Source: Pithys albifrons albifrons
Lineage: Eukaryota; Chordata; Aves; Passeriformes; Thamnophilidae
Reading direction: 5' to 3'
Assembly: GCF_047495875.1 (NCBI RefSeq)
Contig: NC_092471.1
Location: 4,981,001 to 5,045,000, forward strand
Length of the DNA: 64,000 nt
The position numbers were made by a program, and so were the translations under genes. Positions 1-13,600 of this stretch are shown here, one piece after another. Position 1 is the first letter of the stretch, and each line of letters starts with the position of its first letter. A model generated the notes under the pieces. It did no database searches, was not told the origin of the DNA, and saw nothing but the letters and a program-made list of their open reading frames with translations.

Positions 1-3000
1 AATGATTGCTCCCATGGGAATCCATCTTTTTACTCCTACATATATAAATAAGGAATTTCTGCTTCAAGATGAATCTTCAGAAATCAAGCTCATCATTCTC
101 TTACTGACACAAACCACTTAAATGATGAATTTACATAATAAACCTTTGCCTGCCCTCTTTATTTGATGTTGCTTTTATACCACTTACTACTGAATTCTGT
201 TTCTTTGGAGACAAAAACGAGAGCTGATGCCATACAAATTCTCAGCTTTTATACCTTTAGCACCCTTAGTTTTATTCCCCTTCGTGCTGGGCTGGTCTTC
301 TGAAATAGTAACATGAATTTATGCTCTAAATGAAACACTGTGTCAATTTTAAAAAGCTTCATGTGTGTAAAAAAGAAGCATGTTATGGACACTGATGAAT
401 ATCAACACAATATAATCCAGATTGGGGAAAAAACAACCCAACCCAACCCAAAACAAAACAAAACCCCCCAACCAAATACTATAAGGATAAAACTCTCCAT
501 GTATAAATCAGACACACAATTTGACCCAAGGATCAGTACCAACTCAGATGGCAAGAGAGTGGCTTAATTAATTGCCTGAACCTCAATATAAATTCATATT
601 TTTTGTAGCTTCATAGCTAAAGACAAGTTCAAAATACAAGACAGATGTTTTAAAAGCACAAAAAAGTATTCAAGAGAAATGACAGTCCTCTGCAAGCTCT
701 TGCCCATCCCAGGGGATGACACTGCACATTGCACATTAATTGTTCAGCAAAAAACTCCCTGCCTAAGACTGAAATCTGGAACATTCTTATCCAGCAATAT
801 ATTAGTGAGTGCTAATAAGTAAGGACTAATGAATTATTCACTGCCAAATATGTGTGTCTGGACTGAATTCATATCCACTGCTGCTTATTATTTCAAAATC
901 CATCAGCATTGTCGAATAGTGGAAATTGGAGAAACATGTACCAATGACAAAGACAGCAGAAAATTAAAACTTGAAGTGACCCTCAATCTGCTTTACACAG
1001 CTTCTGAGCTGGTTATGACTTTATTTTCTCTCAGTCTGGGGCATTTCTAGTGTTCCCTGCTGGAACTCATTTATCCGTTTAATGGACACATCCAAGGAAG
1101 GGTAACCACAGGGGTGGAGGAGGGATGATACGACTCCTTTGTTACTCACATGGCCTAACTACCCATCCTTCAGTAAATCTGACAGACTCCAAACATTAAA
1201 TTAACTGAAAGGAAAACCTCATTTTGAACTGTGCCTTCCCACACATATCAAACAGCCTGTGAAATGCCTTAGATTTTATGTCTGAATCCATTAAACACAC
1301 TGGGGGGAAAAAAGGTATAGAGAATTCCTGGTCCAGTATGTGATCACTGAAACCTTCCCCACTTTGTTACCTTCACAGCTGAATAGATCCATGGGGTGCA
1401 GAGCAAAGCACTGAGCACACTGAATAGCACATAAATGGGAAAGGGAACCCAGTGAAATATGAATATTTAAAAAAAACACAGCCATGTAAATTGGTCTCCT
1501 CCAAAGAACCAAACCACATCCACAGCTCGAGCAAGCACAGGGATGTAGGGCAGGCAGCAAACACTGCTCATGGGGAGTCAACAGATATTAGAAGAAGGAT
1601 GTTCCAGAGGCATGAAGAAATGTGACCATTGCCTTGATGAAGCTGCTTGGGTAAATGTGTCACAGGCAGCAGCTCACACAGTGTATCACTCAGAATTTGG
1701 ATGGTGCAGGGGGTAAAAGGCCCCAGCTCAAAACAGAGACCCTTAATTTGCACTCTCCTGATAAAACCCTACACACAGCTATGTAAAAGTCAGTAAGAGG
1801 AGGTTAATGGCAGTGAACTAGAATAAAACTAAATGTCACTACATCTTACTTTTCTGTAAAACCTTCTAAGTGGATAAGACATGTTCAGGAAGCTGTAAAA
1901 TGTGCCCTTTCCTTACAAGAAAAAGGTCAGTTCTGTGCTAACAAATTGTAATCGGTTAGTCATAAATGATCATATCAGCAGCTGAAATGTGGTACCTTAC
2001 ATGTAATTTAAATATTGTTACAACTATTTGAGTCACAGAGAAGCCCATTTTGCACAGTGAAAACTCCTGCATGCATTAAAATGATGCAATTCATGAAAAT
2101 ACAAACACAATATCATGAGAAAGGAAAAATTACCACTTTCACAGCAATGAAACACGCCAAAATAACCAATTGTGCCATTGCCTTTGGCATTAAGGACCAG
2201 TACAAGAAATGCTTAAACATATTCTGTGATTCAGTGATTTTCTGCTGCTTTACGAGACCAGCTTCACAGAATTATCAGCTCTAGTGGCTTTCAGAGCAAT
2301 GAAGAAGCAGAGGTTCTGTTGCTCCTCACATTCATCACCCTGGGAGAGTTCTCTTTGTGTAATTCCTAGCACACAGCCAGAAGAACCCAGAACACAGGGC
2401 AGCAGGATATTACCCTATTTCTCTCTCAAGAAATAAAAGTGACCAACAAAGCCACTTTTATTTGGAGAAAAATGCAATGTTGGTAGAGTTTGGTTATGGT
2501 AAAACAAAACAGTTCTGGTCCTAAGACCTGATGAGACTTCGGCTATGTAGCTATTATTTTTGGTACCCAGGGTTATTACTCATTTTTTTATCATTTGTGT
2601 GGCTTGTTCATCTTTCTGTTCTGATGTCCAGAATTCTTTTAGGTCCTTAGTGACAAGTGTCTCATTCAAAGAGGGTTCAAGTTATGGGATGCAGTCAGAC
2701 TTCACTAAGAAAAATAAGTCCTGAGCCCCCTCCTGCTGAGAAATATCTCAACATGAGCAATACTCAGTTCAGAATAATCTTAGGAATATTTCACAATGAT
2801 TGATTACTTAGGCTGGTCCAGCACATAAACTCAACAGTAAAGGGATAATTATTGGTATTATTTTAATTCATAATCACTAACAAGCTTGTACAATAAAGTT
2901 GTGGATTTTTTTTTTTGAGCTCTCTATTGAGTCGTGTATTTCAAAGCTGATAGACCAGTCTAAAGCTGAAATGCATACATAGAATGCTAATGCTTCTGAG

Positions 3001-4762
3001 GCAGGAACAAGGGCATTCAGCTCTAACACACATTCATAGTCAGTTCAGTAAAATTTACTTGTGCTAATGTCTTGCAAGATGCAGGGAAAACATATAATCA
3101 GTGAGCAGAACTGCTAATATTATCAAACTGATCCCCTCTGCACTCAAACTGAAACGCTTTGCTCTGCAATACCCATTTGAGCCCTCCTTTCTCATGCAGC
3201 CATTGCAGTGCTGTGCCCTGTGAGGTGCCTGCTCAGCCTCCACAGCTGCCTGGGCTGTTCCCCAGCACCCCCAGGGGTAACAAGCCATTTGTCTACTAAT
3301 GACTGAGAAAAGGTGGCACAAAAGGGCTAAAGTAGTTATGGCTCTTGTGTCCTTCTTGAAAAATTAACTTATCTATCCTTTAAGTCAAAGCCCACTTGGA
3401 TTATGCAGAAAGGTTGGGTTTAAGTTTACATTTACATAATAAGGATAAAGGAGGATCTTTTATAATGTTCATTTGATTCATACAATGCTGTATTTCACAG
3501 GGAATACAATTCTTTACAAAACACTATAAACTGTGTTCAAGTAAGAAAAGGAATCAACCAGTTGCCATTTTCTACTTCACTTCTGGGGTTGTTAAAGGAG
3601 AGACTAAAGAAATTGGACTCAAATTCCTGCTGACATTTCTGCTCACTTTTTAATTTTTATCTCTAGTTATATGCATGGTGAAAGTCTGAGTTGCAGTGAG
3701 GCCAGTGAAGTGTTCAATTTCTCTTTGGCTAAACCAGGTTCTGAATGACTCAGTTTTAAAATACTTTCTTGAAATAGCTTAGCACTGACTCTTCTTTTAT
3801 TTCATAAGGTTCTATTTCTTTAGTTTCTCTTTTGTCCAGGTTACCTCTCACACAGTAACATCACACAAACACACTACTAGTGCAAGTAGTTATACTTTAG
3901 ATGACATTGTCTCACTTAAATTTGTCATTTGCAAAGACCACTGTTCAACCTGTCATTTTGTAATGCAAGGAGCTCCCTGATCCCCTCCTTTTAAAAGCCA
4001 TCTTTCACTTGAAAGTCATTTTTGTTTAAATATGTCTGCAGAGTTCAATCCACAGGAAATGTAAAGCTGCAATCAAGCCACTGGTACTTCACACTGGAAT
4101 TTGTCCCATAAGTATTTTACATTTGTTTATGTGACAAGTTGGCTTATCCAGGGAGAAATCTCAACTGCCTCAGATGTCAGTAATGCCATTTGATAATAAA
4201 AACAATATCCTAGTATAGAGCACTAAGTTGTGCACTTTGCCTACAATTTGGAGGCCACAGAGAATATCCATGCCCTCCTTTTCTGAGCCCTTTCCAGAGC
4301 AGTTGGGACTGGAAATGAAAGAGGGGCTCTCTCAAGGTGGTAGCTTTGCAAAGAACATTGTCCATTTCTTTTTTACTTTAATCTTTTAATCCTACTAATC
4401 CCTATTATTTACTCTGGGTTTTTCCTGTGACTAAACTGATGCTTCTGTCCTTGCCAAGGCACTTTCTGCTCTTTTTTGCTTATTGTTTACTCTGTACTTT
4501 TGAATGTAGCATTAGAACAATGTTTGCAATAACAATCAGTGGTTTTGATGGACCTTGAACTAATCTAAGCTGAAAATTTAAAAGGCATTTTCCACCTAGT
4601 AATGAAGTTTTATAAGATTTTCCTTGTGACAGTGATGACTTTGTGAAAGAACTTGAAAATTTACTGACAGAATTTCGTGTTACAGGAATTGTCACAATAA
4701 CAGCAATGAACTGAAATAGGAGAGACTTCCATTAGCACCAATACTCCTACACAACCCCAGAA
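1..4762. other. Gene-free AT-rich stretch
   Basis: No coding frame, RNA gene or transposon could be supported here. The open frames are short (under 100 codons), overlap on both strands and lack coding character. Visible structure is limited to the A/C-rich tract at 427-473, a T run near 2909 and a slightly GC-richer patch around 3180-3290 that has no recognisable identity. Confidence 0.7.
427..473. repeat. A/C-rich simple repeat, (CCCAA)n then (AAAAC)n
   Basis: Three CCCAA-type units are followed directly by three AAAAC-type units and a C6 run. It is low-complexity DNA of the kind that recurs in this window on either strand, and it explains the Asn/Pro/Lys-rich short frame crossing it. It may be a degenerate retrotransposon tail, but no element body is recognisable beside it. 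Confidence 0.8.
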
Positions 4763-4917
4763 AATCATAATGTCATAGAATGGCTTGGATTGGAAGGGAC
4801 CTTAAAGATCACCTAATTCCAAACCCCTCACCATCGGCAAGGACACCTTCCACTGGACCAGGGTGGTCAGAGCCCCATCCAGCCTGGCCTTGAACACTTC
4901 AGGGATGGGGCATCCCA
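4763..4917 (-). mobile_element. CR1 LINE, 5'-truncated 3' end (minus)
   Basis: Read on the minus strand this is the last ~155 bp of a chicken-repeat-1 (CR1) non-LTR retrotransposon. The plus strand shows the reverse complement of the CR1 terminus: degenerate TCATAGAAT units, then TTGG.TTGGAAGGGACCTTAAAGATCA, then the CCTTCCACTGGACCAGGGTGG and GGGATGGGGCATCC blocks of the 3' UTR. It contains no coding sequence. The 5' truncation is the usual result of incomplete target-primed reverse transcription. It lies in inverted orientation to the CR1 at 5970-6290. Confidence 0.95.
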
Positions 4918-5969
4918 TATTAGAGATGAGTGCCTTATCTTAAATAAAATCAACTATCTATGACTTTATAACTTGCTTTGCAAAGCAATGTTCTCCAACT
5001 GCTTGAGATTGTGATGCAAATTAAGGACAGCTTATGGTTTTTCAAGTTGCATGCACCAGTTTTACCTCTGAGTTGACTGAAATCACAAACCAGTATTTCT
5101 TCACAAGGAGATCAAATGAAGGGCCTCATGCTCATCATTCCCCCCCCAACACACAAACAAATTCATTAATGTTATGCCAAATGCCTATGAAGCTTGCAAA
5201 GCCAAGTTTATCAAGACACACTCAAGACTTCTTAATGGATTTTCTTGTCATAAGACACTTCATCATCTTTATAAATTTATTTTCTGTAGACAAAATTTAA
5301 TTTGCTGTAGACGAGATTAAAAGGTCATAAACAAAACATTGTCATTCAGTTTGCCCTTTCAAGTCAGATCAAAATATGATATATGATCTGCTTAATTATG
5401 TTAGAATTTGGTGTGACTAGATGGCTTCTCCAGGATCCACCTATTTAACATGGTGAGCATCACTGAGCAGCTTAAAACGTGCATCACTGTCACAGTGAGA
5501 CAGCCAAGAGCCTGGACTAACAACACCCTGGGAAAAAGTTATGAGTCAGGGCTGCTAAAAGTCCCATTAGCTCCTCTGAATGGTGAAATAAATACAAAGA
5601 ATTAGCAAGCACAAACAAAATCTTACTGTTACAGGGGACAGCACAGGGTTCAAAAGGGAAATGGAGATAAAAAAGAAACGCTTTTTCCTTCACATCACCA
5701 TTTTCCCACCCATCTGTTAGCAGCATGTTGAGAGTATCTTAAGTCTTCAAAGGTTCAAAAAACAAATAAATTCCCAGAAGAGAAGTTCAGAGACAAAACC
5801 ACTATTTCCTACACTATTTGGGAAATGAAAGAATAGAGAATGGCAACCAGGTAACTGCTTAGTACACAGAACAGATTTTTCCCTCGATTTTTCCTCATCT
5901 CATCCATATTTGTGCAAACAAAATGTGCATCACTGTATGTTTCACACACAGTGTGGTGAAAGTGCTGTC
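4918..5969. other. Gene-free spacer between two inverted CR1 copies
   Basis: AT-rich unique-looking sequence with a C8 run at about 5140 and no supportable gene. It would form the loop if the flanking CR1 copies paired in a transcript. Confidence 0.65.
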
Positions 5970-6290
5970 AGATGAAGGAAGCCAACAAGAAAGATGGAGA
6001 GGGAGTTCTTACAAGAGCATGTCATGACAGGACAAGGGTGAAAGGCTTCAAACTGAAAAGGTGTAGGTTTAAATTAGATATTAGGATGAAATTCTTGGCT
6101 GTGAGGGGGGTGGGGCCCTGGCACAGGCTGCCCAGAGAAGCTCTGGCTGCCCCATCCCTGGAAGTGTCCAAGGCCACGTGGGACAGGGCTTGGAGCAACC
6201 TGGGCAGGTGGAAGGTATCCCTGCCCATAGCAGGGGGTGGAATGAAAGGATCTTTAAGGTCCTTTCCAACCCAAACCATTCTATGACTCC
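5970..6290 (+). mobile_element. CR1 LINE, 5'-truncated 3' end (plus)
   Basis: About 320 bp of CR1 3' UTR in sense orientation. It includes the block preceding the tail (TTAGATATTAGGATGAAATTC), the CACAGGCTGCCCAGAGAAGC block, the CCCATCCCTGGAAGTGTCCAAGG block, the CCCTGCCCATAGCAGGGGGT block and the terminal GGTCCTTTCCAACCCAAACC plus ATTCTATGACT. The order and spacing match a single 5'-truncated insertion. Open frames on both strands over this region arise from its GC-richer composition and are not genes. No target-site duplication was evident. Confidence 0.96.
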
Positions 6291-7404
6291 ATATCCAAGT
6301 CTCACAGGACAAAACAGGACAAAAAGTCATTCTTTTACAAAGCCCTGAAATCTGCACCTATTGTAAATTATTTGAAAATCACCCATTGGTTTCACAGATG
6401 TGGTTTTCTTGAAAGTCATAAAAATAACTTGAGTTATGGAAGGAGTCAAGTGTCTCAGCCAGTGTCCTGCTCAGTGCTATTGGAGGGCCACAGTTGTCTT
6501 GGCTCTGGAATACAGGAGCATCTGGGCACGTCTGACAGTCCCATGCTGTAGCCTTGGAGGTCAGGGAAGGTCACATTTCTTTTGTAGATGAATAAAGTGC
6601 TAATTAAAAAATGGAGAAAATAAGCAAGGTGCCAAAGTAGCAGCAAAACTTTTGTAGCAAATGAAACAAGAGCCCAGCCATAGTTCTGAACCATTGAGAA
6701 TTTGTTGTATTTTTGCTTCTAATGAAGCTGCATGGCTCATATCTCATCCCTGGAAACAACTCTGGATGTTTTTCAAAGAATGGTCCACTTAAGGAACTAA
6801 CTGTGTCTTATATCTGTCTTTCAGGATAACGTTGTATTAGATTTTAGTTTATTTCTATTTTTTTTGCAAGAAAACCACAAGACTGATCCCAATAAGCATT
6901 TACTATTCAAAAGAAGAACTAATGAGTAGCTAAGACTTTTCAAAAGAGGTGTCTTTCACATTTAACCTTTAATTATAAAATGGTAGGGACAAAGTAGTTG
7001 AGTCCCTTATTGTATTATGATAAGGATTTAAATGAGTTCAAGTTTGTGTTGCAAGGTGGTTAGGCAAATGGTAAGAGTAATTTGCAGAAATGACCACTAT
7101 TTCTCACTCAATGGATTTGAAATATCCTCAACTTTTATGCATAAAATCTTCATCTTTGCCCTGATATTTAAATAGCAGGAGGCACTTATTAACCTGAGAT
7201 AATTTTCTGTTCCACTGACATTATATCCTAAATTGATATTGTTACAGAAGACTGAATATTCACATACTGAACTGGCTCATAATGCCATTCTTAATATCTC
7301 TGTGCAAACCCAGAACTAGGGAAGACTTCATTTTGTTGTTGTTTACAGCTTGTGTATCTTGGAGTAGAGAGAAAAGATGGGGTGGTGTTTTCAGTTGGAT
7401 TTCT
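6291..7404. other. Gene-free AT-rich stretch
   Basis: No gene, RNA or transposon recognised. The short minus-strand frame near 6455-6694 has no family resemblance I can see. Confidence 0.6.
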
Positions 7405-7512
7405 TTGTTGCTGGTTTTTTTAGGTTTTTTTTGTTTGGTTGCTTGGTTAGTTGGTTGTTTTTTGGTGTGTGTGTTCTGTTTGGGGGGGGGGGGTGTTTGG
7501 TTTTTGTTTTAA
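7405..7512. repeat. T/G-rich low-complexity tract with a G12 run
   Basis: A strand-asymmetric tract made almost only of T and G, with GGTTT/TTGGT units and a run of twelve G at 7482-7493. A short hydrophobic frame (Phe/Val/Cys/Gly-rich) over it is a translation artefact of the repeat. Confidence 0.85.
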
Positions 7513-7625
7513 AGGGATATCATTAGAATATTTTAAGTCTTTTAGAATGTGTAAACAGCATAGAAAAGTTAATTATCTGCTCTTAATGAGCAAAACTATA
7601 GAAAAATGACCAAAAGTTTCAAGTA

Positions 7626-7680
7626 GCTGGACATCACACAAGGGCTTTGGAGTTCCTTCCAACACTGGGATGGCTTTATA
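7626..7680 (+). mobile_element. Possible old CR1 tail remnant
   Basis: The order AGCTGGACATCA, GGGCTTTGGAG, TTCCTTCCAAC, GGGATGG resembles the final ~50 bp of a diverged CR1 copy read in sense. The ATTCTATGA units are missing and the body is not recognisable upstream, so the assignment is tentative. Confidence 0.4.
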
Positions 7681-7693
7681 GCTAAAGTCTGAC

Positions 7694-10600
7694 TTCAGCT
7701 TTGTCACAAAACAAAATCGTTGTCTTTCCTGCTATGCTGCCTGGTTGGCCATTCCACAGTGGCTTTATAAGTGCTTATCTTTCAAATTAAAAACATGTGC
7801 AATGCCATCTGGTCCTTTATAGTTGTCACAGGATGGGAAACACACCCAAGTCCACACGAGCACTGATAAGACCAAACAGATTTCACTAAAGGGCAAGAGA
7901 ATGAGGGGTGTGTGTCACATGAGTGGGCAGTTGCTCTGCATGGAAGCACCTGACAAGGTAACATTTGAAGAGAACACCTGTCCAAGGGCAGAAAAAGATG
8001 TTCAGGGATGTCCACAACATGTTCAGCTTTTTTCTATGGTTAAACACAGGGAAAAATCAGGATGTTGGTGATGTACCTGTTGGTCCAACCCAGTCCCTCC
8101 CTGCAGCCAAACCCAGGTGAGCACAAGTTGGCACTGGGCACTCTGGTGCTACAGAAACTTGATTTCAGCCATCTGAATAGCCACAGTTTCTACAAGATCC
8201 AACTAAATTATTGAGTTGCTACTGTGAAAAGTGGTTTAACTGTCATTTCAGACAGAAAATTAGATGATCATCCTATTCAAAAGATACACTATTATAGACC
8301 ACAATATTGGAGACTTCAACTCACAAAAAATGTGCAATAGAAAGAATTGTGGCTTGACTACAAAGATAAACTCTGCCTCTACATCACAACGTGCTCCATT
8401 TCCCTAGAATGTTTTTCCACTGGGAAAGGTGTCAACTGTAAATAATATACAAAAGGATGTGTTTCTAAATGAAATAAAAATAATTAATGAACTTACACAG
8501 TATGCTGTACAAGAGATTTAAAACTCTTTCTTTGAGGGCCACAGCCAAAAATTATTCTTAAAACTCATTTTATCTTTTACAAAGTTAACTTACAAATTTA
8601 CTATCTGATATTTGTGACTCCAAATAAACTCATGGTGCCATGCTTTATTACATTTACATTATTTCAAGTACGTTTACATTAAAAGTAGCATTGCAATGTT
8701 ATCCTTGCACAACCCAGAGAAACTTCTCTCTCATCTCTAGAACTAAAGAAGTAATGTCAAGAATTATCTAATTAACGTATCGCAAACCATCTATGTTTCT
8801 TTCTGCTTATAAATAACATAGTCTAGTTCAAACAAATGTAAACACCTCATGATTATGTTGGGGAAAGAACAAGACATCAACTTATCAAACATCCACTGAC
8901 AAAGCATTAGATAAACATTTCACTGTCTATGATGTCTTCAATCACCTTCTAATTTTTCCCAAACCTAAGAATGGTTTTCCTGAGCTGCAAAAGTCAATAC
9001 TTCAGAATTCCCAAATTAACCTTGATGATAACAATGCAATAACATGTCATAGTGAACGAGAGAGGAAAACTGCATATTTCCAAAGAGCATTAACATGGGA
9101 ACCTCTTCAGCTCTCATTGTACTGCATCTCTCAAGGCCCAGAGAACTCTGTTAGGACAAAACACGAAATAAGGTTCACTTCTTTTATGGAAAAGACTTTT
9201 CTTAAATCCCTTCATAAGCAACAAACCTCCTGTAGCATCAATCAGATATAACATATTCCATCAGTAAGCAACTTTATTCCCTGTCATATTAAAACTGGTG
9301 AAAGAACAATTTAGCCTTTTTTTCTCTTCCAGCTGAGCTGTGCTTTTTGTGCCTGGGCACCAGATGCCTCAGCCCTGCTGCTCTGTGCCTGTGGCCCAGC
9401 GTGGGGTGTTCCTCACACCCCCTGCTGAGAGACCAGGCAGCCACACAGGACCAGCACAAGAGGGGGAATTCATGAATAAACATTTGCTTAAAAATAACAG
9501 TATTTCATCATTTTCTCTTTCTACTGTCGTTACTCCACATCTGTAAATTGAACTGGTAGCAAGGAAAACCTACTGCAGAGCTTTAGTTTCCACTGGCACA
9601 GAGATTGATACAGACCCACAAAAGGCATTTATAGAACAGCAGTGTCCCCAAACTCACCAACTTCCCATCGAGATCATTATTTCAGCCCTTTGGGTGTTCC
9701 AATCATCCTCCATTTTTTACCATGACAAAAGAAGGAAAAGAATGAATAAGAAAGTGGGATAAATAATGGGAAAATTACTTTAATTTTCAACATTTGGATT
9801 TGTTTCTTTACAGTGTAAGTTCTCCAGTATCAGCAGGAACAGACTTACATTAAAGAAGGACAGCATGTATCCCTACATCACAGAGAGAGTAATCAGTTTT
9901 CAGAAATTATTACTGGTTGCAGATATCCCATTTGAAATACATTTAAAGAGTCACATTTTGCTGTGTGCAGAACATGTCTTAAGAATTAGGTACTTTAATA
10001 TTTAAATGGACATTCAAAAGTAGTAGGCACTTCAAATGCATGGCCTTAGGCTTTAAGGCTCCAACAAAGAAGCAGTCATGGAAAACATGTAAAAATATGT
10101 CCTTCTGCAATTCATCTATTCCTACTTTTTCTTTTCTCTTGCTATTCACTATGCATATGCCAGATAGAAAAAACAATATCAGGAAAAAAAGAAAACAACA
10201 TTAACAAAGCAGTTATACCAGAACATTCTGAATAGAAAGGCCAAGGAGCATTCCAACCTGATTAGAGAAATAAATTTGCAATTTTCTTTTGTTTTTTTTC
10301 TCAAGTAACTACATGAGACAGCAACTGCCATCACATGAGGAGAAAGAAATTCCTGAAATAAGCAGCAATTTTTTCATGCCATCCAAAACAACATGATGTT
10401 TAGAGCACACTTGTTAAGACACTATAGAAGATTCCTGGATTGAAATATTAATTTCAGATTAATTTCTAGCAGGCAGTATTGAGTACAGATATCCTGTACT
10501 ATTGCAATAGGTAAAATTGAATAAATATTTACAATTTCTATACTGGTTTCACTATTACTGGGGGATTTCCCCCTATGCAAATCCTTCTTTCTTACCTCTT

Positions 10601-13600
10601 GTACCCCTCTCTCTCATCACTCTACCTGGAAGGCATAAAATTACTTACCTGGGCAACTTTGCTTAACTAAAAGTTGTTAAAAAGGAAAGTATAATGTGTA
10701 TTGATATGAACTACTTTTCTTGTATCCAAAAACATTCTTTAAGCAAAAGCCATTTATGCATTTTTCCAATAGGTATCAGTTATCTTTTATGTATCTAGAA
10801 GAAAAGGAAAACTCAGAAATATCAGCTATCTGTATGCACAGCAGGAGAGAGGCAAAAATACAAATCCACATCGAGAATGTGCATAAATCTTTTTCTCTTC
10901 TTACTATTCTTTTAAAGCAGCCAAGGGTAGATGACAACCATAGTCTTCTGTCCAAGGGTTGTTTTTATGCACACTGTAAAGAGATGTGAGAGATACTAAT
11001 GAACAATATGGTCTTCCTGGGGCTGATAAAGTCTGTCCTTTGTTTCACATAAATCCAATATTAGGAAAAAAAAAAAAGAAGAAGAAGTCGTCACCTGTCT
11101 GACCCAACCTGCTCAGCTCCTGAGGCAATTCCTGGGGCAGAACTTCTTCAGCTGGACACAGTGTATGGTACCAAGAGGTTTTCATCCCTTGCTACCTTTA
11201 GTCATTGCATCCCAAATACCTCAAAAAATGCAACATCTGGATCTTTCAGTGACTGGAAGTGCAGCAATGGAAACCTTCTAACTACTACTTTAGTATGTGA
11301 CAATTAGCTAGTGCCAGAACACTGCTTTAAAATCAATTTTTTTTCAAACTCGTTGGCTAATTATCTCAGAGTTTTGTTGTTGGGATGGAGGGGGTTATTA
11401 GTTGGGGGTTTGCATTATTTTCTACAGCAGCAGCATCACTGATGCACTTGGGATTGACAGGAGATATTTTCCATAGTTCTGCAAGCACAGTACCTATCCC
11501 AGATGGCATGTTGTTCCCAAGACTGTTACTGTTCCCTAACAAAACATCTTATTTAAACACAGTGCTCACTCTGCCCAGTATATTTAAAAACGCCACTTTA
11601 CTGACATACAAACCCCACTGCCTGACCACAATGTTCTGTTTCAGTAAATGCAAGTTCCTGCAGCAGGAGCATAAATTCCTATTCCATTTCCCAGCCAGGC
11701 AGTAAGGTCAGTCCAGCACTCAGGAGTGGCTGCAGCACATGGAGAATTCAGGCAAGGGGAACACCTTTCCTGGGCTGGGACTGGGACATGGAGTGTGCTA
11801 GGCAGTGTTGGGATCTGCCCTGAGGGCATAAAGTTCTGGAGAGAATAAAAGAAAGTTATTTTCCAAGGAAGCTTTAGAAGTACAGCTTTCAAGACCTAAT
11901 GTTCTGTTGAAATAGATACAATGGGAGCTGCTCCCTGTGGGGGTGACTTTCTCTGCTCTTTTTACTATGTCCTTTTCTAAATCTTCCTATAGAATTCATT
12001 CTTGGCTGACACTTTGGAGTAAAATTCATAGTTTGGGAGTTCCAGGTTGGGAGGAAGGTTATCAAATTGTCATTGATCAGTTTACTGGCTAAACTACCTT
12101 TCCACTCCAAGTTTTTTGTGCTCAGCAGCAGGGAAAGAATGGAGTCAGAGGAGAGGCAGGAGATGGGGCACTAACCCCACTGGGGAGGAGCAAAGGGAAA
12201 CACTGAGTTCAGCAGCAGAAGAAACAGAGGTCACTAAAGAACAAAACACGGGCACAACAGCAAGACAATCCCTCAGAACTCCAGCAGGGAAAAAACCTGC
12301 AATGAAGGAGAGGAGAAGCCCAAGGGCAATGAGGTGAAACTCAGAGGAAGTGGAACAGAGACGGACATCACAGAAATAAAGAATCAAAGAAACTGGAAAG
12401 AGATACATATTTTATAACACATAATTGCCTTTGCTGCAAATATGTGAATTAAACCCATGAGAACATGCCTGTGATCCTGCAGACCATCCACCTCAGATAA
12501 AGGCCACACTGAATACAATGCCAGAAAATAATCCATGTTATAGTAAAGTGACACAGTAAATAAAGACAGATTAAGATGTGTCACCTAAGCAAGCACTAGC
12601 CTAAGAGCATAAAAAATTTGTTAAAAACATTGTGAAGGTGCTTTTATCAGGTTTTTTTATATCACAGTCTGCCCACTCCACTCTAATTCTATGCCCACTT
12701 ACCTGTCCTTCTACACTCAACACAGAGGGGTTAATCCATCACAAATCCTAATCATATATTTTAACTAACTGCCCAGAAATTATATCCTACACTCCCATAG
12801 GGTTTGGATGAAATCTGTGCTTCCTGGGGGATGGATCCAAGAGTGCACAGCTCAGACATTAAGATGTTGTGGTCCAAGTTTGATGCTACAGAATGACAGT
12901 TCTATTGACAGTAGTGGCTTTCTTAACTTTTTTTTTTTCTAAAAACCAAAGAAAAGAGTATGGCACTATACAGGGTGGTGGCTGAAATCGTGTCTATAGA
13001 ATTACATAAAAATTATGCACACCTGAAATAAACAACTAAATTCATTATTAAGAAGATTGAAGAAATGCTGCAGTTGTTAAACAATTTTACATTTTTTTCA
13101 ATTTAAAGACTCTCTTATGCCATTCAGTATTGATTATGTATAGAATTATTTATGACAACAGAGCAATATTTGAATGACAATTCTCATGGTGTGACTAGTA
13201 AATAAAATTCATGTCTGAGAGACACTTTCCTTTACATTTTCAAATCAAAGCAAAGGCAGATGAAGTTTTTGCCATTCAAAAGTCTACAGGAAGAGAGTCA
13301 CTAACAGTTATCATGCAAAAATTAAAGTCTCAAATCAATCTAATAACTATTCAATAAACTATTTGCTAAGAGAATAAATTAGTGATTACTGGTCAGCACT
13401 AAGACATCCTGAAGACTGTAACTGCTAACCTAAAAAATTAGGAGTAAAGGCAATGGGTTACACTTGTCTGTGCAAGAATAAAAATTTGTGGGGAACATTT
13501 GAAGTTCCTGAAATATTTCTGAAGTAAAACCTGGCTCACCTCTGTCATTGAGATGTATATAGGCAGGACTGCAGGGACAGGACTTCAGTTGCTTGCCAAT

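Noticed and set aside
5972..6357. Overlapping open frames of 104 and 111 codons on opposite strands
   Set aside because: They lie mostly over CR1 3' UTR, which is non-coding. The openness follows from its GC-richer composition.
7801..7815. Second CTCF-like motif on the minus strand (GGACCAGATGGCATT)
   Set aside because: The inner core fits, but both leading C positions are G, which usually abolishes strong binding, and no CpG cluster accompanies it.
12116..12337. Arg/Glu/Thr-rich 73-codon frame in a purine-rich patch
   Set aside because: The amino-acid bias mirrors the purine-rich base composition, with no conserved motif or splice context.
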